Shown: piece by piece, positions 34,005 to 41,922 of the stretch | Position numbering within the stretch: position 1 is the stretch's first letter | Layout: each line of letters begins with the position of its first letter | Assembly (NCBI GenBank): GCA_028277345.1 | Contig: JANQGM010000017.1 | Coordinates: forward strand, 1 to 64,000 | Direction: 5' to 3' | Length of the DNA: 64,000 nucleotides | Source of the DNA: Candidatus Bipolaricaulota bacterium | Lineage (GTDB): Bacteria > Bipolaricaulota > Bipolaricaulia > UBA7950 > UBA9294 | Made by a program: the position numbers and the translations under genes | The notes under the pieces: model-generated | Seen by the model: only the letters and a program-made list of their open reading frames with translations | Told to the model about the DNA's origin: nothing | Databases searched by the model: none

Positions 34005-34277
34005 CTAGCTGTGCCGATGTCTGTAGCGATACAACTGCCGCAGCGCAATGGGCGGATGGAATCGAGTCGTCAGTTCATCGGCTTCTTTAGAGCTTAGCCC
34101 GGCGTGCAACAATCGGCGGCGGAACGTTATTCGGGTCCATCGTCGGCGAGCAAATAACCCAATTGCGAAGCCGATAATGCGGAAAAGAAGCACGGGGATC
34201 AGAGCGGCGATCATAATCCCCGCCCACAGGTTCTTCAGGCCTCTTGGAATCCTCACCATCGCATCAATCGCCCTCAT
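34005..34277 (-). CDS. small basic membrane protein
   Basis: About 90 residues from ATG 34277 (ATG 34259 is an alternative start). One hydrophobic helix (about 19-41, LWAGIMIAALIPVLLFRIIG) is followed by a strongly basic, helical tail (RRRWTRITFRRRLLHAGLSS) and HRHRHS-like end. The gene overlaps the end of the preceding one by 14 bases, so it belongs to the ECF sigma/anti-sigma transcript. Function unknown; a membrane partner of the small helical protein encoded upstream is plausible. Confidence 0.6.
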   Translation of the reverse strand: MRAIDAMVRIPRGLKNLWAGIMIAALIPVLLFRIIGFAIGLFARRRWTRITFRRRLLHAGLSSKEADELTTRFHPPIALRQLYRYRHRHS

Positions 34278-34569
34278 CCTTCTTGTCCGGCTTGGTGATG
34301 TTGAGTTTGAACCCATCTTCTCCGCCGAAAATGTCACGGAGATTGATCATATAGCCGCGCGTCATATCCATGGCTTGGTCTCTCGGAATGCCGGCGTCCA
34401 CCAACTTCGTGTAGAAGGTCGCCACCGCGTCAGCCATATTCGCCGCCGCTTCTTTCGAATACAGCACATCACGGAGCCCGCGCAGAATGCTCGGCACCTT
34501 GTCCGTGACCACGCTCAACACTTCTTTCAGGTCATCAATGTCTTTGACCAAATCGCCTTCGCTCATCAT
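34264..34569 (-). CDS. small helical protein in the ECF sigma operon
   Basis: 101 residues without signal peptide or membrane segment. It is almost wholly helical, with heptad-like leucine/valine spacing in the first half (DLVKDIDDLKEVLSVVTDKV) and a conserved-looking DRDQAMDMTRGYMINLRDIF-like segment in the second half, ending in a charged tail. No family is recognised. It starts nine bases after the anti-sigma gene (GGAGGAGC before ATG) and overlaps the following gene, placing it in the same regulatory operon. Confidence 0.7.
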   Translation of the reverse strand: MMSEGDLVKDIDDLKEVLSVVTDKVPSILRGLRDVLYSKEAAANMADAVATFYTKLVDAGIPRDQAMDMTRGYMINLRDIFGGEDGFKLNITKPDKKDEGD

Positions 34570-34577
34570 GCTCCTCC

Positions 34578-34940
34578 TTATTTCGGTGATATCAAACGGA
34601 TCTTCCGCCCCAGCAGTTTCAGATCTCCACGGATGGGCACGCGCCCCTTTTGATAGCTCGCGCCGAATGAAAGCCCAAGCAGAAACGAGCCCAGATCGAA
34701 GCTGGCCAGAGACTTGCCGGACGTCTTTTCAAGGACACCCTTCTTGACGTCCTCATGCAACTCGTCAAGCGCATCGAATGCGTTTCGGATTTCAAGATTC
34801 ATCCGCATCGTTTGCGTCAATTCATCTCGACAGACTTCGCAGCCGGCAAGATGGGCCGCTACGTAACGGGCTTCGTGCGAGGAGAGCGTTCCGTTGACAT
34901 ACCAGGGAATCAACTCTTGAATCGATTTGCAGGATGTCAT
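34578..34940 (-). CDS. anti-sigma factor of the zinc-finger (ZAS) type
   Basis: 120 residues. The N-terminal half is an anti-sigma zinc finger: CKSIQELIPWYVNGTLSSHE (4-23), then VAAHLAGCEVCRDEL (about 27-41) with His-x3-Cys-x2-Cys. These domains hold ECF sigma factors inactive and release them on a signal. Unlike most, the C-terminal half (LGSFLLGLSFGASYQKGRVP) contains only a weakly hydrophobic stretch, so a membrane anchor is doubtful and the factor may be soluble and redox-sensitive. It overlaps the sigma gene by four bases (ATGA). Confidence 0.88.
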   Translation of the reverse strand: MTSCKSIQELIPWYVNGTLSSHEARYVAAHLAGCEVCRDELTQTMRMNLEIRNAFDALDELHEDVKKGVLEKTSGKSLASFDLGSFLLGLSFGASYQKGRVPIRGDLKLLGRKIRLISPK

Positions 34941-35443
34941 GTCAGTGCCTCCGCCAGCTTTCGTTTGGCGTGGAACATTCGCGACTTCACCGTCCCAGGA
35001 GGAATCCCCAAGATCTCGGCGATCTCTCCATACGAAAGTCCCTCGTAAAAGGTCAGGTAGACGACCTCTCGATGATCGGACGATAGCTTCTCAAGTGCTT
35101 TTGACATGTGCTCGCGCTCCAGAATGTGCTTGGACGGATCCGCTTGCACGAGGTTCTGCTCGGGGAGTTTTTCAGCCTTCTTCTCTTTTCGCAACAGTGT
35201 CAACGCCTGATTTCGAGCGATGCCGAAGATCCATGTCGAAGGCTTCGAACGACCCGCGAATCGATGAGCGCCATTCCATACTGCAATCATGGTTTCTTGC
35301 GCAATTTCCTCAGCGAGATGCCGGTCGTGCAGGATCGTGAGGGCATATCGAAAGACCCGGTTCGCAAACTCGTCATACAACTGCTGAAATGCGCCGCTGT
35401 CCTTATTCGCGACCTTGGCCAGCAAGTTTCGAGGTTGAGACAC
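34937..35443 (-). CDS. ECF-family RNA polymerase sigma factor
   Basis: 168 residues from GTG 35443, spaced five bases after AGGAG; GTG 35449 in the same frame has no room for a ribosome site. Region 2: QQLYDEFANRVFRYALTILHDR and AEEIAQETMIAVWNGAHRFAG with TWIFGIARNQALTLLR; region 4: LEKLSSDHREVVYLTFYEGL and SYGEIAEILGIPPGTVKSRM. Domains are complete. It is the first gene of the operon with its own anti-sigma factor and probably autoregulates its expression; no ECF-type promoter motif was identified upstream. Confidence 0.93.
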   Translation of the reverse strand: MSQPRNLLAKVANKDSGAFQQLYDEFANRVFRYALTILHDRHLAEEIAQETMIAVWNGAHRFAGRSKPSTWIFGIARNQALTLLRKEKKAEKLPEQNLVQADPSKHILEREHMSKALEKLSSDHREVVYLTFYEGLSYGEIAEILGIPPGTVKSRMFHAKRKLAEALT

Positions 35444-35668
35444 ATCCACTCCTCACGTCTTCTTGAAGGGCATCACTCACCCTCCGCACGAACTCAACGA
35501 CACAGGCTTCTCGGAAGCGCTGATCACCTCCTCACATCGTCTGTAGCGCGCATCGACGTTTCGGTTCAATGCATAGGAATAGTAGGGCAGCTGTGTGACA
35601 AGATGAAGCGTAGAACGGGAACGACACGACAGAGCAAAGAATCAACACGCCGGCGCGAGGCCGAAACG

Positions 35669-36163
35669 CTAGAGCCAGCCTTCAAGTTCTTCTCGGCTCA
35701 ATCGATTGGGGTGTCCCGAGTACTGAATCAGACCCTCGCGATCGATGACGAACGTGTGAGGAATTCCCACAACATCGAAGAGCTCCTTGACGTCCCGTGA
35801 CGCCTCCAGAGACTCCCAGAGCACGTTGGAGGTCGCATAACCGTTTTCCTCAAGGTAGGTTCTCGCTCGCGAAGCCGATTTGTCCAGGCTCACGACAAGC
35901 ATGACAACGTCCTCTTCTCCGACTTGCTCCACAAGATGATGGAGACGAGGAAACGAGGTCAGGCACGGCTTGCACCACGTCGCCCAGAAATCGATAACGA
36001 CAACACGTCCCCGATAGGAAGAAAGAGAGACGATGTCTCCATCGAGACTCTCCAAGCTGAACTCCGGAGCCACAACCGGAGTGTCATCCCCCGGAGAAAA
36101 CGCGAACACCCCCACCAACACGGCGACCACGGCAATCCCTAGGAGAATGACGGCGTTATTCAT
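35669..36163 (-). CDS. TlpA/ResA-like membrane-anchored thioredoxin
   Basis: 164 residues with an N-terminal membrane anchor (about 4-22, AVILLGIAVVAVLVGVFAFS). The redox domain follows: FSLESLDGDIVSLSSYRGRV, then VIDFWATWCKPCLTSFPRLH with the active-site WCKPC (about 69-73), and VVGIPHTFVIDREGLI with the cis-Pro segment. Such proteins reduce disulfides outside the membrane, often during cytochrome c maturation. It stands alone; GGGAGGGG precedes its ATG. Confidence 0.93.
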   Translation of the reverse strand: MNNAVILLGIAVVAVLVGVFAFSPGDDTPVVAPEFSLESLDGDIVSLSSYRGRVVVIDFWATWCKPCLTSFPRLHHLVEQVGEEDVVMLVVSLDKSASRARTYLEENGYATSNVLWESLEASRDVKELFDVVGIPHTFVIDREGLIQYSGHPNRLSREELEGWL

Positions 36164-36248
36164 GAGACCCCTCCCTCATCGTTCGTGTGTGAGTGTACAC
36201 CCGGGCATACCGATCTCAAAGCGATGGCGCGGTGAAGGCTAGCGAGAA

Positions 36249-36581
36249 TTACGATGTCTTTGCAGGCGTTGAGTCCGAGAAGGCCTTCTCAAGGTGGCCG
36301 TGTTCTTCGTAGTGGGAGAATTGCTGGAGAACATACGTCTTGACCGCAAGATTCAATTCTTCAACGACCGAGCGCCCTTGTGATTCTGCGAGAAATGCCA
36401 AGCACTCCAACATCGCCGTATCCAACACCTTTTGTCCGTCGCTTCCAGCCAAGACGACTCCCCCTTGCTTTGAACCCCTGCATATGAATACAGGAAGTTT
36501 TCCTTTCCAGTCAAGTGCCCGCTGTCCTTCGATATCGGGCTTGAGAGGACTTCGGTAATCCGTTCCACAACTGCAATTCAT
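36249..36581 (-). CDS. small hypothetical protein, possible ribbon-helix-helix
   Basis: About 110 residues from ATG 36581 (frame open to 36716). The N-terminus contains MNCSCGTDY and several Cys/Trp residues. The C-terminal half reads VLDTAMLECLAFLAESQGRS then VVEELNLAVKTYVLQQFSHY, a pattern of a beta strand and two helices seen in ribbon-helix-helix DNA-binding proteins such as CopG/Arc. No ribosome site is obvious and the assignment is weak. There is no toxin gene nearby that would suggest a toxin-antitoxin pair. Confidence 0.45.
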   Translation of the reverse strand: MNCSCGTDYRSPLKPDIEGQRALDWKGKLPVFICRGSKQGGVVLAGSDGQKVLDTAMLECLAFLAESQGRSVVEELNLAVKTYVLQQFSHYEEHGHLEKAFSDSTPAKTS

Positions 36582-36772
36582 TGCCGAATGTAATAGGCCA
36601 CACATTCGCCGGAACAACCAACAGAACCGGCTTTTGATCGAAAGCAAGAACTTCGTCACCTCTGCATCCGTCCTCAATTCTGAAGGGGCATGCGACCTCA
36701 CTGTTACGAGCCGCATGTCTCAATTGAGCGCTTCCTCTCTTTCCGTATACTTTTTCCAGCAAGGAGCTGATC

Positions 36773-37960
36773 ATGACGGAATCTGTTGTTGAGTTCGCAC
36801 GAAGGGTCTCAGCCGCTTCTCAACAGAGGATCGGGTTCGCGGCAACACAGTCGATCGAAAGCTCAGGATTGTCCGTGATCGCCGACATCCACAAGCACGA
36901 TGAGCGACGCATTCAGCTTACGTATCGATCCTATGAAAGCCCGTGGATGTCGCTTGAAGAAACTCTCTCGGGTCACGTCGAATTCACCGGCGAAGAACTG
37001 TGTGAGCTCACCCTACAGCTGGACGGCAAAGGAACGTGGATTGTCAATCCATCGACCCATGTCGTCATCCGGAAAACGGGATCCCGGCTTTTTGAACCCC
37101 TTCCGGGATTGTCTGCGCTCGGAGAGATCTCGTTTCTCGACACGCTGACCCACGATTACCTGCTTCGAGACCTGGGAGAACACCCTAAGGGGGAGATGAC
37201 GACCCGTCGATTAGGACTGAAACCCAAACGTTCGTACCGCTCTCGGTTGCTGTCGGCAACCTCCTTCCCCTTCCGCTCCGCGTCCATTGATTTCGATCCT
37301 GAAACGGCGTTTCCGACCCAAATCGTCTTCTATCCATCCGAAGATTCGCCCGCGGGCGCCATTCTCGGCCCAAACGCCGCGGTCACCATCGCCTATTCCG
37401 AGATCAAACGGCTGGAAGACGCTCCCGCCTTTCGCCCCTTTGAACCTTCGGCAGATGCCCAAGTCTTCCGGGAATCCGTTCTCCCCGTCTCTGAGCTTGT
37501 CGATCGTCTTCCATTCGACCTTCCTCTGGAGCGCCTTTCCCCATGGAACCTCGCGGAGAGCCAACGGCCCGCCGTCCTCACGTTTGACGAAACAGCGAAA
37601 CGAGGATACGTCTCAATCCAAGCGGACCGCCCTCATGATGACGATCAGGGACGCGCGCATCTCTCGCTCTTGGTCGGCAACTACGTCTCCCGAAACATGG
37701 CGCGTCGGCGCACGACCCTCTCCGAGCACGGCACGGCGGATGAGCAGATAAAGGACGTCACCCTCCTGGATCGTACGCCGCTTTGGGAAGAGCAGTTCCC
37801 AGGCATCGACGCACATCAAGCGCCAAAAGAAGGGTTCTTCGAGCGCGACGGAGTTTTCTGGTTTCTCAGCATCACGGGAGGCACGCTTGAAGAGGCCGCC
37901 GAGGCAACTCGATCGCTGGCCTCCTCGCCGGCGGCGCCTTCCGACATAGTCTCGCCTTGA
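36773..37960 (+). CDS. hypothetical protein, beta-rich (LolA/MucB-like architecture possible)
   Basis: 395 residues without a signal peptide. The first 200 residues are beta-rich with repeated short strands (SGHVEFTGEELCELTLQLDG; WIVNPSTHVVIRKTGSRLFE) like outer-membrane lipoprotein-carrier or sigma-factor-regulator folds. Residues about 280-395 contain RTTLSEHGTADEQIKDVTLL and a C-terminal DGVFWFLSITGGTLEEAAE, resembling the DUF4367/MucB-type end domain where a value is thresholded. It lies 35 bases before ligA in the same direction. Family placement is tentative. Confidence 0.6.
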   Translation: MTESVVEFARRVSAASQQRIGFAATQSIESSGLSVIADIHKHDERRIQLTYRSYESPWMSLEETLSGHVEFTGEELCELTLQLDGKGTWIVNPSTHVVIRKTGSRLFEPLPGLSALGEISFLDTLTHDYLLRDLGEHPKGEMTTRRLGLKPKRSYRSRLLSATSFPFRSASIDFDPETAFPTQIVFYPSEDSPAGAILGPNAAVTIAYSEIKRLEDAPAFRPFEPSADAQVFRESVLPVSELVDRLPFDLPLERLSPWNLAESQRPAVLTFDETAKRGYVSIQADRPHDDDQGRAHLSLLVGNYVSRNMARRRTTLSEHGTADEQIKDVTLLDRTPLWEEQFPGIDAHQAPKEGFFERDGVFWFLSITGGTLEEAAEATRSLASSPAAPSDIVSP

Positions 37961-37994
37961 CTCACAGCCGCTTCTCCAAGACCCTATTTCCGTC

Positions 37995-40007
37995 ATGACT
38001 TCGACCATACGGAAAGAGATCGAGCGTCTTCGCAAGGAGATCGAGCGTCACAACTATTTGTATTACATCACCAACACGCCCGAGATATCGGATGCTGAGT
38101 ACGATGCCCTGTATCAAAGGCTGGAGGCGCTTGAGGCGGCTCATCCTGAAACCATCACCCGAGATTCTCCGACGCAGCGCGTCGGGTCGAGCCCCTCGGA
38201 CTCCTTCTCCCAGATCGAGCATTCCATTCCCATGCTCAGCTTCGGGAATGCATTTGATGAGGAAGGGTTGCTTGATTTCGATCGCCGAGTCCGCTCCCAT
38301 CTCGATGAAGCATCGGTTGCCTACGTCGCGGAACCCAAGTTGGATGGTTTGGCCGTCGAACTGGTGTATCGAGACGGACGATTGGTCAACGGCTCGACCC
38401 GAGGCGACGGCAGAATCGGGGAAGACGTCACTGAGAATCTGCGTACGATTCGCAGCATTCCTCTTCGGCTCCGGACCGATGTGCACGATGCTCCCTCGGT
38501 ATTGGAAGTCCGTGGCGAAGTCTTCATCGAAAGGGCGGCGTTCGAGCAACTCAACCGGACTCGAGAGCACGAGGGATTGCCAACCTATGCCAACCCTCGC
38601 AACCTTGCGGCAGGCACGCTTCGGCAGTTGGATGCGCGCATCACGGCGTCGCGGCCGCTGAGCATCTATTGCTATGACATCGGCCGGGTTGAAGGCCTTG
38701 AGATCTCGACCCAACTGCAATTACTAAAGATCCTCCCCGAGCTTGGCCTACGTGTCAACCCGCTTTACCGGATGTGCGAATCGATCGATGCGGTCATCGA
38801 ATTCTATCGTGAGATGAAAGACGGGCGAACGGACCTTCCGTACGAGGCCGACGGCATCGTCGTCAAGGTCAATGATTTCTCGACTCGGCGTTCCGTGGGC
38901 GCCGTCAGCCGCAGCCCGCGGTGGGCCATTGCCGGAAAATTCCCTGCATCCCGTGGTATGACCCGCTTGCGCGACATCACGATCTCCGTCGGGCGAACGG
39001 GCGTGCTCACGCCCATCGCCGTGTTGGAGCCCGTACATGTGCATGGCGTCGAAATCTCGAGCGCCACGCTGCACAACGAAGATGAAATCGAGCGCAAGGA
39101 TATTCGCATCGGGGATCAGGTGATTGTCGAACGCGCCGGCGATGTGATCCCAAAGATCTCCCGTGCCATGCACGAACTTCGAACAGGAAGCGAACGAACC
39201 TTTGTCATGCCCGAAGCGTGTCCCGTCTGCAAGACCCCGGTCGAACGATCGGAGTCCGAAGTCGCCTATCGATGCCCGAATCTGAGCTGCCCCGCGCGCA
39301 TCGTGCGGTCGATTCTCCATTTCATTTCCAAGGGGGCGTTGGATATCGATGGGATGGGTCCGCGGTTGGTGGAACAGCTCGTCGATCGAGATCATGTTCG
39401 AACGTTGGGCGACCTGTTCCGACTCGATCGCAGCACCTTACTCGGGCTTGACCGACTCGGCCCCAAATCCTCGGACAACCTGTTGGCTGCGCTGGAGCGC
39501 GCCAAGAACGTCAAGCTATCTCGATTCTTGTTCGGCTTAGGCATTCCGGGTGTCGGCGCGCACTTGGCCGAACGTCTCGCGCAGACCTTCTCATCCTTGA
39601 CCGATCTGTCCGAAGCCTCCGCGGATGCGTTGGCCGAGCTTCCTGAGTTCGGCCCGCTTACTGCCGAGAGCATCGCCGCGTTCTTCTCGTCACCCCATGG
39701 TCGCGCCGCGATCGACGATCTGCTGGACGCCGGAGTCGCGCCGTACACGGAAGAACCCGACAAAACGCCGGGAACGCTGGCATCCCAGCGCTTTGTGTTC
39801 ACCGGCACGCTGGCTCGCCTTCCTCGCGCAGAGGCGTCCGCCCGCGTCAAGGCGCTGGGAGGAGATGTCGGCGGTTCGGTGACCGCAAAGACAACCTATG
39901 TTGTCGTCGGAGAAAACCCAGGATCGAAAGCGGCCAAGGCCGAACAACTTGGCATTCCCACGCTGACGGAGGATGCATTCCTCGATCTCCTACGATCCCA
40001 TGAATGA
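37995..40007 (+). CDS. ligA: NAD-dependent DNA ligase LigA
   Basis: 670 residues, complete. Adenylation domain with the active-site Lys in YVAEPKLDGLAVELVYRDG (about 110-128), preceded by SPTQRVGS and IPMLSFGNAF; OB fold, then the zinc site CPVCKTPVERSESEVAYRCP with a further CPARIV (about 410-440); helix-hairpin-helix repeats and a C-terminal BRCT domain (about 595-670). It seals nicks using NAD. The adenylation domain and Ia domain are present. rlmN starts inside its end (ATG 40000), indicating coupled expression. Confidence 0.98.
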   Translation: MTSTIRKEIERLRKEIERHNYLYYITNTPEISDAEYDALYQRLEALEAAHPETITRDSPTQRVGSSPSDSFSQIEHSIPMLSFGNAFDEEGLLDFDRRVRSHLDEASVAYVAEPKLDGLAVELVYRDGRLVNGSTRGDGRIGEDVTENLRTIRSIPLRLRTDVHDAPSVLEVRGEVFIERAAFEQLNRTREHEGLPTYANPRNLAAGTLRQLDARITASRPLSIYCYDIGRVEGLEISTQLQLLKILPELGLRVNPLYRMCESIDAVIEFYREMKDGRTDLPYEADGIVVKVNDFSTRRSVGAVSRSPRWAIAGKFPASRGMTRLRDITISVGRTGVLTPIAVLEPVHVHGVEISSATLHNEDEIERKDIRIGDQVIVERAGDVIPKISRAMHELRTGSERTFVMPEACPVCKTPVERSESEVAYRCPNLSCPARIVRSILHFISKGALDIDGMGPRLVEQLVDRDHVRTLGDLFRLDRSTLLGLDRLGPKSSDNLLAALERAKNVKLSRFLFGLGIPGVGAHLAERLAQTFSSLTDLSEASADALAELPEFGPLTAESIAAFFSSPHGRAAIDDLLDAGVAPYTEEPDKTPGTLASQRFVFTGTLARLPRAEASARVKALGGDVGGSVTAKTTYVVVGENPGSKAAKAEQLGIPTLTEDAFLDLLRSHE

Positions 40008-41046
40008 ACCTCAGCTGCTTGACCTCGCCTTTGCCGCGCTTGTCGATCACCTCGTTGACCTTGGCGAGCCGCGCTATCGCGCCGCACAGCTCTGGCGCGC
40101 CGTTTATGCGGATCTCGTGACGTCGTATGAAGCGATCACGACGCTCCCGCAGGGCCTTCGCACCAAGCTTGAAGCCTGTTTGCCCTGGGAAGCGCTGATG
40201 TGCGCTCAGTCGCACGCAAGTGCGGATGGCCGGACAACGAAAGTCCTCTGGAAACTGCAGGATGGCGAAACCATCGAATCGGTCCTCATGCGCTACGACT
40301 CGCGCGCGACCGCTTGTCTGTCAACTCAAGTCGGCTGTGCCATGGGCTGCCAGTTCTGTGACACCGGACAGAGCGGATTTCGACGGAACCTCTCCATCGG
40401 CGAAATCATCGGCCAGGCGCTTGCTCATGCCCGCACCCTCAGAGACGAAGGCCGCCGCCTCAGCAATATCGTCTTCATGGGCATGGGCGAACCGATGGAC
40501 AACTACGACGCGACACTGGGCACCATCCGGACGATGAACGACCCTAAAGGGATGGGGATCGGTGCACGGGCGTTCACCCTTTCGACCGTGGGCATCATTC
40601 CCGGCATCCGCCGGTTGGCTAACGAATCGATCCAAGTCAACCTCGCCGTCTCGCTCCATACCGCAGACAATCAGCTGCGAAACTCGCTCGTTCCCGCCAA
40701 TCGCACGCATCCGCTGCCCAAGCTTCTCGACGCCTGCCGGGCATACATCGAGAAAACCCATCGCCGCGTGAGCTTCGAAGTGGCCCTTATTGCCGGAATC
40801 AACGACTCGATCGATCATGCCCGTCAAATGGCGAAGAGCCTGCGCGGGATGCTGTGCCACGTCAATCTCATTCCCTTCAACACCATCCGTAAATCCGCAT
40901 GGAAAGGCAGCGATGTAGAGCAGATCCACCGCTTCAAGTCCATCCTCTCCGATGCAGGCATTCCGACCTCCGTACGGCAGAGTCGAGGTGAAGATATCCG
41001 TGCCGCTTGCGGGCAGTTGCGGCGCAGGGATCGAACTAGCTATTGA
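40000..41046 (+). CDS. rlmN: dual-specificity 23S rRNA/tRNA adenine-C2 methyltransferase RlmN
   Basis: 348 residues from ATG 40000, overlapping the ligA stop. Radical-SAM cluster motif CxxxCxxC is in CAMGCQFCDTGQSGFRRNL (about 112-130), GxGEP-like MGMGEPMDNY, and RlmN-specific VALIAGINDSIDHARQMAKS. The two catalytic cysteines are near 118 and near 337 (DIRAACGQLRRRD). RlmN methylates A2503 of 23S rRNA and A37 of some tRNAs. It converges with the sigma-factor gene on the opposite strand (overlap of 11 bases at the stops). Confidence 0.95.
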   Translation: MNEPQLLDLAFAALVDHLVDLGEPRYRAAQLWRAVYADLVTSYEAITTLPQGLRTKLEACLPWEALMCAQSHASADGRTTKVLWKLQDGETIESVLMRYDSRATACLSTQVGCAMGCQFCDTGQSGFRRNLSIGEIIGQALAHARTLRDEGRRLSNIVFMGMGEPMDNYDATLGTIRTMNDPKGMGIGARAFTLSTVGIIPGIRRLANESIQVNLAVSLHTADNQLRNSLVPANRTHPLPKLLDACRAYIEKTHRRVSFEVALIAGINDSIDHARQMAKSLRGMLCHVNLIPFNTIRKSAWKGSDVEQIHRFKSILSDAGIPTSVRQSRGEDIRAACGQLRRRDRTSY

Positions 41047-41905
41047 GAAGGTCCCGATAGAATTCGAGCGCACGCTCTCCCCAGCGCGTCGTGATGCTCG
41101 TCATCCCTTCCTTGACAAGCTGCCGGGCGCGTTCGCGCGAAACCTCCATGATCCGTCCCACCTCGGAGAGGTTGTACGCGCAGCCATCCTCGATGCCGTA
41201 GTGCAGGCGGATGGCAAAGGCCTGACGCGCCGGGAGCGTATCCAGGACGGACTGCAGTTCGTCGCGGAACAACAACCTCAATGCCTCATGCTCAGGAGAG
41301 AGTCCCGTCTCATCCATGACTTGCTCTTCGAGCGTTTCATCGGATTCCAGGGCAACGGCGCGATCCAATGACACCATCTCATTGACCTGCGCCTCAATCT
41401 GGCGTAGGCGATCGACGGACATGCCGACGGCTTGGGTGATCTCGTGTTCTTCAACCAGTCCTTCCTCAGCCAGGGAGCGCATTTGGGCCATACGCCGCAG
41501 CGCGCGGAAGAGATAATCGGGAACACGAATCATGCGTGAGGACTGATTGATCGCCAGGAGAATCGCACGGCGAATCCACCAGGCAGCATAGGTGCTCAAG
41601 CGAAACCCTCGCTCAGGATCGAAACGGTCGACCGCTTGGATCAATCCCAGATTGCCTTCTTGGATCAGATCCATCAGCGGCAACCCGACATCCGTATACT
41701 CCTGAGCGATCTTGGCCACCAATCGAAGATTGCTCACAATGAGCTTCTCCCGAGCACGCTCCTCTCCCTGCTTCGCTGCGCGAGCCAGCGACTGCTCGTC
41801 TTCAGCGGACAGCAACGGAAAGCGTCCGATCTCCCGGAAGTAGATATCCAGGATCGACGCGGAAGCTGTGGGCGGCGTCTTCGTCTCTTCAGGTTTCGTT
41901 GTCAT
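41036..41905 (-). CDS. sigma-70-family RNA polymerase sigma factor (group 2-like)
   Basis: 289 residues, i.e. without the long N-terminal region 1.1 of a housekeeping SigA. Region 1.2 is at the start (DIYFREIGRFPLLSAEDEQS), region 2 carries AREKLIVSNLRLVAKIAQEY and FRLSTYAAWWIRRAILLAIN (2.4, -10 recognition), region 3 SVDRLRQIEAQVNEM and region 4.2 YNLSEVGRIMEVSRERARQL (helix-turn-helix). Length and motifs fit a group 2 or RpoS-like alternative factor. It lies 17 bases after the pus10 stop, so Lhr, Pus10 and this sigma factor appear co-transcribed. Confidence 0.92.
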   Translation of the reverse strand: MTTKPEETKTPPTASASILDIYFREIGRFPLLSAEDEQSLARAAKQGEERAREKLIVSNLRLVAKIAQEYTDVGLPLMDLIQEGNLGLIQAVDRFDPERGFRLSTYAAWWIRRAILLAINQSSRMIRVPDYLFRALRRMAQMRSLAEEGLVEEHEITQAVGMSVDRLRQIEAQVNEMVSLDRAVALESDETLEEQVMDETGLSPEHEALRLLFRDELQSVLDTLPARQAFAIRLHYGIEDGCAYNLSEVGRIMEVSRERARQLVKEGMTSITTRWGERALEFYRDLLNS

Positions 41906-41922
41906 TGGATTCGGCAGTAACT

